Part shown: positions 19,551 to 29,362 of the stretch, in pieces
How the letters are laid out: every line of letters begins with the position of its first letter
Numbering within the stretch: position 1 is the stretch's first letter
Program-made: the position numbers and the translations under genes
The notes under the pieces: model-generated
What the model was told of the DNA's origin: nothing
Databases searched by the model: none
What the model saw: the letters and a program-made list of their open reading frames with translations, nothing else
From: Paenibacillaceae bacterium
GTDB taxonomy: Bacteria; Bacillota; Bacilli; Paenibacillales; Paenibacillaceae
Length of the DNA: 64,000 nt
NCBI GenBank assembly: GCA_004134985.1
Contig: REGQ01000013.1
Location: 102,542-166,541, forward strand
Reading direction: 5' to 3'

Positions 19551-19596
19551 AAAAAGATCAAAATGTCCTTTCAGCAAGGGCATTTTGATCTTTTTG
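19551..19596. terminator. bidirectional terminator
   Basis: A long stem (AAAAAGATCAAAATGTCCTT pairing with the complementary arm ending near 19595) has A-runs on one side and T-runs on the other. It lies between the convergent COG0523 and DedA-like genes and can serve both. Confidence 0.85.
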
Positions 19597-19653
19597 TCTT
19601 TCGTGAAGCGGAAGCTGACTGCCTGTTTGTCGTTCCTTCTGCTGTTTAGTGGA

Positions 19654-20268
19654 TTATTGAGCAGAATCGACGGCGGAGTCACTTTCATTTTCAAGCTGGG
19701 CCAATTGTTTTTTCTGGCGCCGTTTTTTGCGAAGGTACAAGTAAATGCCAACAATCGGCAGGGAACCGAGGAACACATACAGCGAAACTTCTTTAACCAT
19801 ACCTTCCGCGGCACGACCATAGAAGTAAAATAGCGCTCCGACCACATAAAACTTGATTGCTCTACCCAAGATTGCGTAAGCGATTAATCTCCACAACGGA
19901 AAGTTCAGACAGCCGGAAAGAATGGTGAATACTTTAAACGGAATTGGTGTAAAAGAACCGAGCAAGATTGCAGTTTCCCCATTTTTCTGAAACATAGCAG
20001 TTGCTTTGTCGACCCATTCTTTTTTTAGAATTTTGTACAAGAGGGAGTGACCGAGTCCTTTGCCGATCCAGTAACCAAAAGGAGTGCCAAGAAGACAACC
20101 AATAAAACCGACGGTGGCAAGCCATAGGGCATTGGAGGGATTGACCATGCTGAGCGGAATTTGCGAGAAAAGCGCAGGTACCGGAAAAATTATCGCATCG
20201 ATAAAAGCATGAATAAACAAGCCCAAGGCGTCAAATTTAGTCAGAAAATCGAGTACATCTTGAAACAT
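19654..20268 (-). CDS. DedA/YqaA-like (VTT domain) membrane protein
   Basis: A 204-residue integral membrane protein of the SNARE-associated/VTT group. Several hydrophobic segments surround the typical GxxLGTPFGYWIGKGLG motif and a second FTPIPFKVFTILSG motif, as in YqaA. The frame runs six codons further upstream, but AAAGGAG eight bases before the ATG at 20268 decides the start. The charged C-terminus (RKKRRQKKQ) is cytoplasmic. DedA relatives are implicated in lipid flipping and envelope homeostasis; the exact substrate here is unknown. Confidence 0.85.
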   Translation of the reverse strand: MFQDVLDFLTKFDALGLFIHAFIDAIIFPVPALFSQIPLSMVNPSNALWLATVGFIGCLLGTPFGYWIGKGLGHSLLYKILKKEWVDKATAMFQKNGETAILLGSFTPIPFKVFTILSGCLNFPLWRLIAYAILGRAIKFYVVGALFYFYGRAAEGMVKEVSLYVFLGSLPIVGIYLYLRKKRRQKKQLAQLENESDSAVDSAQ

Positions 20269-20484
20269 TCCACAGGCTCCTTTCACTTCCTAATAAGTAT
20301 CATATATAAAGCCTGCTGAATGCAACTTTATTTCGAAAAAAATATATCTACTATATATTTTACTTTATGATTGAGCATAAGGGAAATTGGCGCAGGGCGG
20401 GCTTTTTCCTAGACTTCAGTCGAGGTAGGGGCCATCATACAGGATGATTTAAGCTATCTGCCCTGCAATGTGAAAAAAAAGTTG

Positions 20485-20515
20485 TTGTGCTTGACGTAAC
20501 GTCAGGGGGTACACT
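20485..20515 (+). promoter_or_regulatory. MerR-type promoter with operator dyad
   Basis: TTGTGC (20485-20490) and TACACT (20510-20515) are separated by 19 bases, the long spacer characteristic of MerR-activated promoters. The spacer carries the dyad TGACGTAACGTCA (20492-20504). It lies 29 bases before the merR-like start, so the regulator probably controls its own operon and the exporter behind it. Confidence 0.6.
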
Positions 20516-20543
20516 GTCAGTAAGAAGGGGGCTGCTGCTGTTT

Positions 20544-21374
20544 ATGGATAAGACAACAATATATTCGATTGGCGCTTTTGCCAAACTGACATCCGTTACG
20601 GAACGTACACTGCGTTATTATGATCGCAAAGGATTGCTCAGGCCGAGCAGCTATAACGCGCAAGGACATCGAATGTATTCGGATCGTGATCTATTCCGGC
20701 TGCAAGAAATTTTATCATTAAAATATTTAGACTATTCGCTGGAAGAAATCGCACAGTATCTGGACCGCCCGAACATGGATTTTCTGTCATCGCTGACGGA
20801 GCAGTATGAACTGCTGCAGCAAAAAAAGCGGCATATTGAGGCCGTTCTCAGCACAATTGAACGAACAAAGGCGATTGCCCAAGATACATCGTCGCTGGAC
20901 AGCCAATTGATCATCATGATCATCCATTCTATTCAGCATGAGGAAGATATGAAGAGCTGGCTGTCCGAAAGGCTGCCTGATAAGTTTGTTAGTTCCATAT
21001 TTATGAAGGATAAGACGGCAGAAGAACGACTTGAATTAGATCGTTATTTCGTAACCACGCTGAACGATATTAGCGCAATGCACAAGCAGGGATATCCTCC
21101 GCATCACTCGGAAGTGCTGGAGAAGGGCCGCGGCATATTGCAAATGATGGAAGAAGGACTTGGCATCAATATTATGGAGGTTCAGGGGCTGCTGTTGAAA
21201 AATGAGGCCAGACAAGCTTTGGAAGCGGACAGTGATCCACTTGACCTGATGTTGTTTCTGAATATTTGGACGCCAGAGGAGGAATTGTTCTTAGCGAACA
21301 TGTTTGAATTGCTGCTGAGCGACTATCTGCGCAGCAATTGCAATGAAGGGGGAGATGATCTTGAGCAAGCTTGA
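20544..21374 (+). CDS. MerR family transcriptional regulator
   Basis: A 276-residue MerR regulator. Residues ~5-75 form the winged helix (YSIGAFAKLTSVTERTLRYYDRKGLLRP), followed by a dimerisation coiled coil and a ~160-residue C-terminal domain of the TipAS/drug-binding size class. ATG 20544 is preceded by AAGGGGG. The gene overlaps the ABC exporter gene by 14 bases, so both are on one transcript. Together with the 19-base-spacer promoter this suggests ligand-induced, self-regulated export of a drug or toxic metabolite. The ligand is unknown. Confidence 0.9.
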   Translation: MDKTTIYSIGAFAKLTSVTERTLRYYDRKGLLRPSSYNAQGHRMYSDRDLFRLQEILSLKYLDYSLEEIAQYLDRPNMDFLSSLTEQYELLQQKKRHIEAVLSTIERTKAIAQDTSSLDSQLIIMIIHSIQHEEDMKSWLSERLPDKFVSSIFMKDKTAEERLELDRYFVTTLNDISAMHKQGYPPHHSEVLEKGRGILQMMEEGLGINIMEVQGLLLKNEARQALEADSDPLDLMLFLNIWTPEEELFLANMFELLLSDYLRSNCNEGGDDLEQA

Positions 21375-23202
21375 TGGCCAAGCAGTGCAGCAGCAGGTAT
21401 CGCTTTCGGTTAATGTGAAGAAGTTTTGGAGGCTGGTTGTCAAACATCGTCCGGCAGCATGGAAAGTAACGGCCGCTGTGCTGCTCGGTTTAAGTGAAAC
21501 CGTGCTGTCGCTCATCATTCCCTTATTCACGATGGGGCTGGTTGATGAACTGGCATCCTCCAGCTTGCGCACGACGACGATCGTTTCACTCGCCGTTGTC
21601 TTTCTTGCACAGACGGCAACTTCCGGCTTATCGATCTACACGATGTCCTATGTCGGTCAGCACATTATTGCAGGAATACGCAACGAATTGTGGCGACGAG
21701 TGCTGCGTCTGCCTGTTCCGTTCTTCGACCGGAATAAATCCGGCGAAACGATGAGCCGGATTACCAATGATACGAATGTTGTGAAAGAGTTCATCACCGG
21801 TCAGATCATTCCATTCGTTTCTGGTGTGGTATCGATTGTGGGCGCAGTTATTCTATTGTTGACTATTGATTGGAAGATCACACTGTTTTTACTGCTGTCT
21901 GTTCCGCTTGCGACACTAATACTGTGGCCGCTCGGCAGCAGAATGTTCAGCGTATCGCGTGCCACACAGGAGGAGACCGCGCAGTTTCAAGGCGATCTGG
22001 GCAGGGTGCTGTCGGACATTCGTCTGGTGAAAGCTTCCATGGCAGAGGAGCGGGAGTATGGTCAAGGGGTGTCGCGGGTAGCCAAGCTGTTCCGATACGG
22101 GCTGCGGGAAGCGAAGATTATGTCGATTGTCTCCCCGCTGATGATGTCCATCATATTGCTGCTGCTCGTGCTGCTCATTGGCTATGGCGGCCTGAGGGTT
22201 GCGGATGGCACGCTGTCCGGCGGTGCACTGGTAGGCATCTTGCTCTATATGTTCCAAATTGTTGTGCCGTTTACGCAAATGGCTTCGTTCTTCACCCAAT
22301 TTCAGAAGGCAATGGGAGCATCGGAACGCATTGTTGAGATTTTAGCGGAAGCGACGGAAGAGCATGAGTCTGTACTTGATGAGCAGGAGCGTCAGAGAAG
22401 AGCGCCAAATACGATGACAGAGCATGAGGGCAGCGCAAGCAATAACGAAAGTCAAAGGAGCAGCGGGGAGATAAACGGACAGGCGCTATCTTTTCATGAG
22501 GTTAGCTTTGCCTATTCTGCGGATCATCCTGTGCTTCATCATATATCCTTTACAGCCCCGGCAGGCCGAATGACCGCGATTGTCGGACCGAGCGGTACAG
22601 GAAAGACGACGCTGTTCTCGTTGATTGAACGTTTCTATGAACCAACGGGAGGGCGAGTTGAATACGACAGGCAGCCGATTGCCAACATGCCTTTCAGACA
22701 GTGGCGCGAGCGCATTGCTTATGTATCGCAGGAAAGCCCGATGATGTCGGGATCGATCAGAGACAACATTACTTACGGTTTGGAAGGAGTGGACGATCAG
22801 ACGATTGACCAAGCGATTGAACAGGCGAATTTGACGGCATTTATCGCGGGGCTTCCTGAGGGGTACCATACCGAAATTGGAGAGCGCGGGGTCAAGTTGT
22901 CCGGCGGCCAGCGGCAGCGGCTTGCGATTGCCCGGGCAATCGTTCGCAAACCAGCGGTGCTGCTGCTGGATGAAGCAACCGCGCATCTGGACAGCGAGTC
23001 GGAACGAAGTGTGCAGGAAGCGATGAATACGCTAATGAAGGAGCGAACGACACTCGTAATTGCACACCGACTGTCTACCATTCGCAATGCCGATCAGATC
23101 ATCGTTATCGAGGATGGCCAACTATCCGGGCAGGGTACGCATGAAGAATTGCTGGCGTCCCATTCCCTGTACAGCCGCCTGGTGCAGCAGCAATACCATT
23201 AA
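21361..23202 (+). CDS. ABC transporter, fused permease/ATPase (multidrug-type exporter)
   Basis: A 613-residue half-transporter. Six hydrophobic segments lie in residues ~30-330 and the ATPase domain at ~380-610, with Walker A GPSGTGKTT at ~410, signature LSGGQRQR at 513, and Walker B with D537 in LLLDEATAHLD. An unusually charged, Ser/Asn-rich linker (~340-375) joins them. The frame opens at an ATG at 21343, but the ribosome binding site AAGGGGGAG lies inside that extension, so TTG 21361 is the likely start. It overlaps and is co-transcribed with the MerR gene. It should act as a homodimeric exporter. Confidence 0.93.
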   Translation: MSKLDGQAVQQQVSLSVNVKKFWRLVVKHRPAAWKVTAAVLLGLSETVLSLIIPLFTMGLVDELASSSLRTTTIVSLAVVFLAQTATSGLSIYTMSYVGQHIIAGIRNELWRRVLRLPVPFFDRNKSGETMSRITNDTNVVKEFITGQIIPFVSGVVSIVGAVILLLTIDWKITLFLLLSVPLATLILWPLGSRMFSVSRATQEETAQFQGDLGRVLSDIRLVKASMAEEREYGQGVSRVAKLFRYGLREAKIMSIVSPLMMSIILLLLVLLIGYGGLRVADGTLSGGALVGILLYMFQIVVPFTQMASFFTQFQKAMGASERIVEILAEATEEHESVLDEQERQRRAPNTMTEHEGSASNNESQRSSGEINGQALSFHEVSFAYSADHPVLHHISFTAPAGRMTAIVGPSGTGKTTLFSLIERFYEPTGGRVEYDRQPIANMPFRQWRERIAYVSQESPMMSGSIRDNITYGLEGVDDQTIDQAIEQANLTAFIAGLPEGYHTEIGERGVKLSGGQRQRLAIARAIVRKPAVLLLDEATAHLDSESERSVQEAMNTLMKERTTLVIAHRLSTIRNADQIIVIEDGQLSGQGTHEELLASHSLYSRLVQQQYH

Positions 23203-23244
23203 GCTTTCCGGCTGAGCGCAAGCCTTGCAGCGCGTGGCAAACCA

Positions 23245-23288
23245 GCGGCGCCCCCTATGCTGTCATGCAATGTAAGGGGCGCCGCTTT
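23245..23288. terminator. hairpin between convergent genes, probable terminator
   Basis: A perfect 10-bp GC-rich stem, GCGGCGCCCC (23245-23254) pairing with 23276-23285, has a 21-base loop and only three following T residues. Its place after the ABC gene supports a terminator, but the weak T tract lowers confidence. Confidence 0.55.
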
Positions 23289-23403
23289 GCTGCGACTGCA
23301 GCTAGACCCGCTTGCTGCAGCTGTGCAGGCAGTTGCCTTGCAGCACTGCACAGTGCCGCCGAAGCGGATAACACTGCTGTGCAGATCAATGCCAACGGAA
23401 CTG

Positions 23404-24558
23404 CTACGATGTTTTGACCGGCAGCTTGAATTCGTAAATTTTCTTGTCATCGGTCAGCCCTGATTTATTTTTGAAATACAAGGTGTCGCCTTTGCGCTCA
23501 ATGAACTGCAATTCGTCGCCAAAGTATGGAATATCATTTGTTTCTGCATAGTGTTGTTCTTCCGGCGAAAGCAGTTGCTTGTACAGTACTACCGCTTCGC
23601 TAGTGTGGCGGTCAACAAAGGTTAGCAGCCCAGTCTGGTTAGGACGCATGAGCAGAAAATCGTTGTCCGCAGCTTCAACGGAGTAGACTTCCTGCGATTT
23701 ACCGATTTTCTCCAGGTCCAGCGTTTGCAGGACATTGCCTGTGCCGTCTTCAATAAACCGCACGGTCTTGCCGTTCGTCACAACAATTTGACCGTCAGCT
23801 TCCACAATATTTTGGGCGTTGCGCTGCCAATACCTGACGTCAGCCTTGCGGATGACATTGCCGTTTTTAAGAACAAGGGTATAGTAGTGATAATTGATAT
23901 GCGGCTCGCCAAAATTGTTAAGTACGGTCACAATTGTCAAGCCTTTGGACGTTTTATGAAATTGAAAAGAAACAAAATCGAATTCGGCTGCTTCAAGCGT
24001 AATCAGCTTTTTCTGAACGCCGTCGGCGCCGGTAACGAACAAATCGCCCAACTGGCGGGTGTCGTTTCTTTCCAGCGAATAAGTGGCACCGTCATAGGTT
24101 TCGGAGTCGACCTCTTTTACAAACATTTGCAATCCATTTGCTTTAATGCTGCCTGTCGCTTTATCCCAATGGAGCGGGCCGCCATCCAGAGCGTTGACCA
24201 CAAAGCGGGCAGGAATATAGAGGTCATCCTTATCCATAAAGGGAGTTCCTCCGAGATCCACGGTTTTGCCGTCAAGGACACCAGTAGAGCTGCCGATCCG
24301 CACGGCAAATTTTTTGTTCCAGCCGGTGAACGAGGCCCGCTGGTCGGATTTGTCCCATTGCATCTGCAGTCCGGCTGTGCCGATGACCGACTGAATCGCT
24401 ACATATGTAACGCCTTTCTTGACTATAACAGGCCCGCCTGAAACGCCGCCTTGCTCCCATCCGAATGAATAAGCAGCGGCCGAGGTGGAGTTCCCGCCTG
24501 CAGGCAGCAGCAGCGCAACAGCGAGTGTTGCGGCGGCAAGCCATTTCAATTTCATCAT
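23404..24558 (-). CDS. exported copper-amine-oxidase-like stalk domain protein
   Basis: A 384-residue secreted protein. A signal peptide (KWLAAATLAVALLLPAGG) is followed by a copper-amine-oxidase N-terminal-like stalk domain (~35-140: VTYVAIQSVIGTAGLQMQWD, then DDLYIPARFVVNALDGGPLHWD). The remaining ~240 residues look like beta-propeller or WD-like strands with repeated Ile/Val-Asn-Gly turns. Three possible start codons lie in a row; ATG 24558 has AAAGGA at eight bases. The stalk domain is common in Paenibacillus surface proteins and probably mediates wall association rather than amine oxidation. Function is unknown. Confidence 0.82.
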   Translation of the reverse strand: MMKLKWLAAATLAVALLLPAGGNSTSAAAYSFGWEQGGVSGGPVIVKKGVTYVAIQSVIGTAGLQMQWDKSDQRASFTGWNKKFAVRIGSSTGVLDGKTVDLGGTPFMDKDDLYIPARFVVNALDGGPLHWDKATGSIKANGLQMFVKEVDSETYDGATYSLERNDTRQLGDLFVTGADGVQKKLITLEAAEFDFVSFQFHKTSKGLTIVTVLNNFGEPHINYHYYTLVLKNGNVIRKADVRYWQRNAQNIVEADGQIVVTNGKTVRFIEDGTGNVLQTLDLEKIGKSQEVYSVEAADNDFLLMRPNQTGLLTFVDRHTSEAVVLYKQLLSPEEQHYAETNDIPYFGDELQFIERKGDTLYFKNKSGLTDDKKIYEFKLPVKTS

Positions 24559-24734
24559 CAATTCATTCCTTTCGGTGAAGATAATTACAATCTGTATGTG
24601 GAATTAGACGCTGTTAAATGGAAAAGAGTTGCAGAAAATGCGGATAAATCTGATTACGAAACAAGGTCTTCTTTGAAAGAACAGCCTGACATTTGGTACA
24701 CTTGAAGAAACAGCCGGAAATTCGGCAAAGCACA

Positions 24735-25559
24735 ATGCAGCGCGCGGAGGCGGTTATTAAAGTGGATGCGATTAGCGACGATTTTCGGGTCAAAGGGTTT
24801 ATCGGAACGGGGAACGAAGACTGGGCGGATGAAGGGTTTCATCAGCATCCATCACTGGAAATTACAATTATTTTGGAAGGGAAGGGGCTCTATGAGAGGC
24901 ACGGTTATAAAGAGCTGCTGGAAATCGGCGAGGTTGTCATCGTGCCGCCAGACCAGCCTCACCGTTACGAGGGGAAACAATACAGCCGCTTTGGGGTGAT
25001 CCATGTAGAAGGTGTGCCGCAGCGTTTGCAGTCGCTGCTGGAGCGGCTTACGCCAGGGGGGAATACCGGACGGATTGCCTTGTCCCGCCTGGATAAGGAG
25101 CGCTTCGAAAGATTGTTCAGAGAATGGCTGCGCACATTGGCTTCCCACCTGAAGGAGCGGGAGCGAAGCTGGATTGCCTGGCTGGAAGTGATGATGCTCT
25201 TTCTGCTCGAACATTCCAGAACGTCGCGGCAAGCGCTGACGATAACGAAAGCCGCTGACTATATCCGTGAAAATTTGCAGCAGGGCGTGCAAATTTCAGA
25301 CTTGGCCGAGATGGCGGGGCTGACGGAATCGGCCTTTCGCAGAAATTTTGAGCAGACGTTCCAGATGGGGCCGAAACAATATCAGCATCGCTGCCGCATG
25401 GAGGAATCCAAATGGCTGCTCAGCGCTTCAGGCAAGGAAATACACGAAATTGCCGAGCAAGTCGGCTTTAACCGCATTCATTCCTTTTCACAATGGTTCA
25501 AGAAGAAGGAAGGCATCTCGCCATCGGAATGGCGCAATATGCAGCGCAACAATTACTAG
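24735..25559 (+). CDS. AraC family transcriptional regulator
   Basis: An AraC regulator of about 274 residues. A cupin-type N-terminal domain contains the HQHPSLEITIILEGKG and VVIVPPDQPHRYEG motifs. The C-terminal double helix-turn-helix (~residues 175-270) ends IHSFSQWFKKKEGISPSEWR. The start is uncertain: the frame is open from TTG 24693, ATG 24735 is the first ATG, and GTG 24762 follows a GGAGG. It is followed by a dehydrogenase and a sugar-isomerase gene, which it probably regulates. Confidence 0.9.
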   Translation: MQRAEAVIKVDAISDDFRVKGFIGTGNEDWADEGFHQHPSLEITIILEGKGLYERHGYKELLEIGEVVIVPPDQPHRYEGKQYSRFGVIHVEGVPQRLQSLLERLTPGGNTGRIALSRLDKERFERLFREWLRTLASHLKERERSWIAWLEVMMLFLLEHSRTSRQALTITKAADYIRENLQQGVQISDLAEMAGLTESAFRRNFEQTFQMGPKQYQHRCRMEESKWLLSASGKEIHEIAEQVGFNRIHSFSQWFKKKEGISPSEWRNMQRNNY

Positions 25560-25704
25560 CGCAACGGGTCAATCGGAATGTTTCGGTTGGCCTTTTTGTG
25601 TAAATGTGGGGAGGTTTTCAATAACGACATCGCTGCCGGGATCTACTACACTATGGGAGAAGAGATGCGTTTCAACTACTAAACCGGTAGAGGAGTCGAG
25701 TAGG

Positions 25705-26685
25705 ATGGTCAAATTAGGATTTATTGGTGCAGGCCAAATGGCTGAGGATCATATGAAAACAATACAAGCAATTGAGCATGCTGAAATTACGGCTATCGTT
25801 GATACGAACCAGGAACGGGCAGCTCACATTGCCAAAACATATGGTGCGGTTTCTTATGCTACCGCCGAAGAACTGCTTGACTCAGGAAAGGTAGACGCAG
25901 TCTATCTGTGTACACCGCCTTTTGCGCGGTCTGGGCTGGAGGAAGCTGCAGTGTCAAGGGGCATCCACTTGCTGGCCGAGAAGCCGGTAGGGCTGCAGCT
26001 TGAGGAGGCGCAGCGCAATGAGCAGATCGTACTGAAATCGGGCGTCATTCATTCCTCCGGTTACTGTCTGCGCTACTTGAATATTGTTCAGCAGGCGAAG
26101 GCTTACTTGCAAGACAAGCAGATTGATCTTGTGCTGGCCTGCCGCTTGGGCAGCCTGCCGCCTTTAACCTGGTGGAGCAAAATAGAGCTCTCCGGAGGGC
26201 AACTGGTAGAGCAATCGACACATCAGCTTGATTTAATCCGCTATTTGGCAGGGGAATTTCAGTCGGTGCAGGCGGTCCATGCCTTGCGTTCCGCAATGCT
26301 GAAGAGTGACCCGGCAGCGACCGCATACGATGCAGGCACCGTTTCCTTTACACTGCAGTCCGGTGCGGTTGGCAATATTACGAGTTCCAGCCTTGTGCGT
26401 CACGGCGGGCGGAGCGGCGTGGAGTTCTATGGCGACGGTTTCTTCGTCTCCATATTCGGCAATGAGCTGCGAATTGTAGACGACAGCCAGGATGTGACGG
26501 TCCGTTCCTCGGAAGATTTCTATCTGCTGCAAAATACTGCGTTTGTCGAAGCGATTCGCACGGGCAACCAGCAATTAATACGAGGCGATTACTCTGAAGC
26601 GGTATCCACGCTCGCGGTCACATTGGCAGCGAATGAATCCGCAGCAGCGCAAGGGCAGCCGATCGTATTGGCTCAGAGGGGGTGA
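25705..26685 (+). CDS. Gfo/Idh/MocA family oxidoreductase
   Basis: A 326-residue NAD(P)-dependent dehydrogenase. The Rossmann motif GFIGAGQMAEDHM is at residues 5-17 and the family's AEKPVGL motif is near residue 93, with the C-terminal alpha/beta substrate domain after ~125. The frame is open well upstream through the preceding regulator in another frame, but GAGGAG nine bases before the ATG fixes the start. The next gene starts five bases after this stop, so the two form an operon for oxidation and isomerisation of an inositol- or sugar-like compound. The substrate is unknown. Confidence 0.93.
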   Translation: MVKLGFIGAGQMAEDHMKTIQAIEHAEITAIVDTNQERAAHIAKTYGAVSYATAEELLDSGKVDAVYLCTPPFARSGLEEAAVSRGIHLLAEKPVGLQLEEAQRNEQIVLKSGVIHSSGYCLRYLNIVQQAKAYLQDKQIDLVLACRLGSLPPLTWWSKIELSGGQLVEQSTHQLDLIRYLAGEFQSVQAVHALRSAMLKSDPAATAYDAGTVSFTLQSGAVGNITSSSLVRHGGRSGVEFYGDGFFVSIFGNELRIVDDSQDVTVRSSEDFYLLQNTAFVEAIRTGNQQLIRGDYSEAVSTLAVTLAANESAAAQGQPIVLAQRG

Positions 26686-26690
26686 CAGCG

Positions 26691-27521
26691 ATGCTAAAAG
26701 GGGTTAATCAATGGTGCTTTCCTGAGGGAACACCGCTGGATAAGCTATTCGCCGTCAGCAGCGAAGCCGGATTCGATGCGGTGGAGCTCAACCTCTATGC
26801 TCCGGGCGGGGTCGGTCTATCGCAGGATATGAGCGCCGCGGAGGTGGAGGCTATCGGCCGCCTGGCACGCAGCTATGGAATCGGCTTGCACAGTCTGTCA
26901 ACTGCGCTGCTGTGGGGCGTTCCGTTCTCATCCCCTGATGCTGAGATCAGGGCAGCGGGCAGGGCATCTGTGGAGAAGCAGATGGAGATCGCTGAGCTGC
27001 TTGGCATCGATACGGTGCTAACCGTTCCAGGCGTCGTCAGTACGGAAGTGGCCTATGACGTATGTTATGAGCGAAGCCAGAACGAATACAGGCAGCTTGC
27101 GGAAATCGCGGTAAAGCGTTCGGTGCACATCGGGATTGAAAATGTGTGGAACAAGTTTTTGCTCTCGCCGCTGGAGATGGCGCGTTATGTGGATGAATTG
27201 GCGTGCCCGAATATCGGCGTATATTTTGACGTTGGCAATGTGCTGCAATCAGGGTTTCCGGAGCAGTGGATTCGCATACTTGGTTCACGCATTAAAAAGG
27301 TGCATGTCAAAGATTACAGGCCGGCTGTTGGCACAGGCCACGGTTTTGTACCGCTGTTGTCCGGCGGCGTCGACTGGCCGACCGTTCGTACCGCGCTTGA
27401 CGACATTGGCTATTCAGGGCCGTTGACCGCGGAACTGGATCCCTATCCAGTCGATCCGTATCAGGCCGTCTACGACGCTGGGCGGCATCTGGATCTTATT
27501 TTGGGCAAGCCGGCGCACTGA
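26691..27521 (+). CDS. sugar phosphate isomerase/epimerase (TIM barrel)
   Basis: A 276-residue xylose-isomerase-like TIM barrel. Metal-binding acids are visible in the family contexts GIENVWN, VYFDVGN and KKVHVKDYR, with a final TAELDPYP. ATG 26691 is preceded by GAGGGGG, part of which forms the end of the dehydrogenase gene. Such enzymes typically interconvert keto-sugars or 2-keto-inositols, and pair often with Gfo/Idh/MocA dehydrogenases as here. The specific reaction cannot be named. Confidence 0.92.
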   Translation: MLKGVNQWCFPEGTPLDKLFAVSSEAGFDAVELNLYAPGGVGLSQDMSAAEVEAIGRLARSYGIGLHSLSTALLWGVPFSSPDAEIRAAGRASVEKQMEIAELLGIDTVLTVPGVVSTEVAYDVCYERSQNEYRQLAEIAVKRSVHIGIENVWNKFLLSPLEMARYVDELACPNIGVYFDVGNVLQSGFPEQWIRILGSRIKKVHVKDYRPAVGTGHGFVPLLSGGVDWPTVRTALDDIGYSGPLTAELDPYPVDPYQAVYDAGRHLDLILGKPAH

Positions 27522-27560
27522 CCGAGAATTTGACGGGACAGGGAAAAACCCGGAACACAG

Positions 27561-27612
27561 AAAAAACCCGCACGCAGACGGTTTTAACCGTAGGCGCGCG
27601 GGTTTCTTTGGT
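27561..27612. terminator. terminator between convergent genes
   Basis: An AAACCCGC arm pairs with GCGGGTTT (near 27598-27605) and an inner GGTTTTAACC palindrome extends the hairpin. A-rich sequence on the left and T-rich on the right allow use in both directions, between the isomerase gene and ppaC. Confidence 0.7.
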
Positions 27613-27624
27613 ATATACTCGTGC

Positions 27625-28563
27625 TTATCCTTCGAATGCACTCAATGTATCGGTAAGAATTGGAACGATTTGCTTCTTGCGGGAAACGACGCCTTTCAAT
27701 ACCGCTTTGTTGTCATCCAGCGTAACATTGTACGCCTGCTCGACAGCTTTGGACACTTTGCCCAGCGCGAGGCCAACGGAGTCGCTGTTAATAATGTCGG
27801 TGACAACAAGCAGGAACAAGTCAAGTCCCTTGTCGCTAATGATGGTGGAAAGCTTGGCTTCCAGCTCAGCTTGACGGGAAAGGATGTCATTCGGATCAAC
27901 GGCGTTGATCTGCGCGATTTCCACTTTGTAATTGCCCATCTGGAATTCTTTCGCATCCAGTGAAAGCAATTGATCAATCGTTTTGTCGCTCAGATCAGCG
28001 CCCGCTTTCAACATTTCAAGGCCGTACACCTGCGCGTCTACTCCGGCGATTTGTGCCAGCTCTTCAGCTGCAGCAACATCTTCCGGCGTGCAAGTTGGGG
28101 ATTTGAACAGCAAGGAGTCGGAGATAATTGCGGAAAGCATCAATCCCGCGATTTGCGGCTCAATGGCGATGCCGTTTTCTTTGTACAGCTTTTTCAAAAT
28201 CGTCGCGGTGCAGCCAACAGGCTCGGCGCGGTAGTACAATGGACCGCTTGTCTCAAAGTTGGCGATCCGGTGATGGTCGATAACTTCCAGAACGGTAACT
28301 TTATCAATATCATTGGCGCTCTGCTGGCGCTCGTTGTGATCGACCAGAATAACTTCCGTTGCTTCTTCGGAAACTGCTTCAACCAGGCGAGGAGCCTGAG
28401 CCTTGAATTGGTCTAAGGCATACTGCGTTTCGCCGCTGATTTCGCCCAGACGAACCGCTTCGACTTGCTGGCCCAGCTTTGTTTTCAAATCGGCGTAGGC
28501 AATTGCTGAGCAAATGGTATCCGTGTCCGGATTTTTGTGTCCGAAAATCAAAGTCTTATTCAT
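27625..28563 (-). CDS. ppaC: manganese-dependent inorganic pyrophosphatase
   Basis: A 312-residue DHH-family (class II) pyrophosphatase, which hydrolyses pyrophosphate to phosphate. The metal-binding motifs are visible: GHKNPDTDT near the start, VDHNE, and the signature [10 protein letters not shown], with a C-terminal DHHA2 domain ending [11 protein letters not shown]. The frame is open 25 codons upstream, but GGAGGAG before the ATG at 28563 decides the start. Length matches the family. The enzyme is cytoplasmic and the gene monocistronic. Confidence 0.95.
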   Translation of the reverse strand: MNKTLIFGHKNPDTDTICSAIAYADLKTKLGQQVEAVRLGEISGETQYALDQFKAQAPRLVEAVSEEATEVILVDHNERQQSANDIDKVTVLEVIDHHRIANFETSGPLYYRAEPVGCTATILKKLYKENGIAIEPQIAGLMLSAIISDSLLFKSPTCTPEDVAAAEELAQIAGVDAQVYGLEMLKAGADLSDKTIDQLLSLDAKEFQMGNYKVEIAQINAVDPNDILSRQAELEAKLSTIISDKGLDLFLLVVTDIINSDSVGLALGKVSKAVEQAYNVTLDDNKAVLKGVVSRKKQIVPILTDTLSAFEG

Positions 28564-28834
28564 TGTTAATGACTCCTCCATCATTGGTTTGGAATAGGAC
28601 GACGCCCACTGTGCATCGGTCTGTATGTCCTCTAACAATTATAGCGTTAAATCACTATTATTCCTATCCTATTACATAAATAAAACTAGCGGAAAATGAT
28701 CTTTCTGTCAAATTGGAATAATGAAGGGGGCGTGTCATGCTTGTTCTAAAGCTGCACCCCTCCCAAATCTGACGCTTGCCTCTTCTTTAAAGATGAGGTT
28801 GAATAGGAGTATAACTAAAAGGGGGGGGGATTCT

Positions 28835-29350
28835 ATGTCAAGCTACAATTACACTTCCAAAGCAGAATTAATAGAGGCGATCCATACGGGGTATTTGCTG
28901 CTGGATGGAGAATTTGAAGGCATAGATGAGAGCCAAAAGGATGTTCGAATTGCCGAGGTAGACAGAACGCCTGCGGAAATTCTCGCCTATCAGCTCGGGT
29001 GGCTTCATCTTGTACTGGGATGGGACAGGGACGAGAAAGCTGGCAAAACAGTCATTATGCCTTCACCGGATTATAAATGGAACCGCTTGGGAGACATGTA
29101 TCAAGGGTTTTACAGCACTTACTCCCATCATTCCTTAAGTGAGCTGCGCAGTTTGTTCACACAGTTGGAGCAGCAATGGCTGAATTGGATTGAAACATTG
29201 AGCGATGAAGAGCTGTTTACGCAGGGAATTCATAAATGGACAGGCAACAATCCCAAATGGCCGATGGCTAGATGGATCCACATCAACTCGGTTGCACCTT
29301 TTAAAACATTCAGGGCCAAAATACGGAAATGGAAGAAGTACAAGGTGTAG
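28835..29350 (+). CDS. ClbS/DfsB family four-helix bundle protein
   Basis: A 171-residue protein of the ClbS/DfsB (DUF1706) family. It begins with a helix SKAELIEAIHTGYLLLDGEF, has the characteristic DRTPAEILAYQLGWLHLVLGWD segment and ends in PFKTFRAKIRKWKK. ClbS itself protects against the genotoxin colibactin; most members, including this one, have unknown substrates. The ATG follows a run of G residues that serves as ribosome binding site, and the frame is open far upstream without another good site. Confidence 0.88.
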   Translation: MSSYNYTSKAELIEAIHTGYLLLDGEFEGIDESQKDVRIAEVDRTPAEILAYQLGWLHLVLGWDRDEKAGKTVIMPSPDYKWNRLGDMYQGFYSTYSHHSLSELRSLFTQLEQQWLNWIETLSDEELFTQGIHKWTGNNPKWPMARWIHINSVAPFKTFRAKIRKWKKYKV

Positions 29351-29362
29351 ACGCTCCATTCC

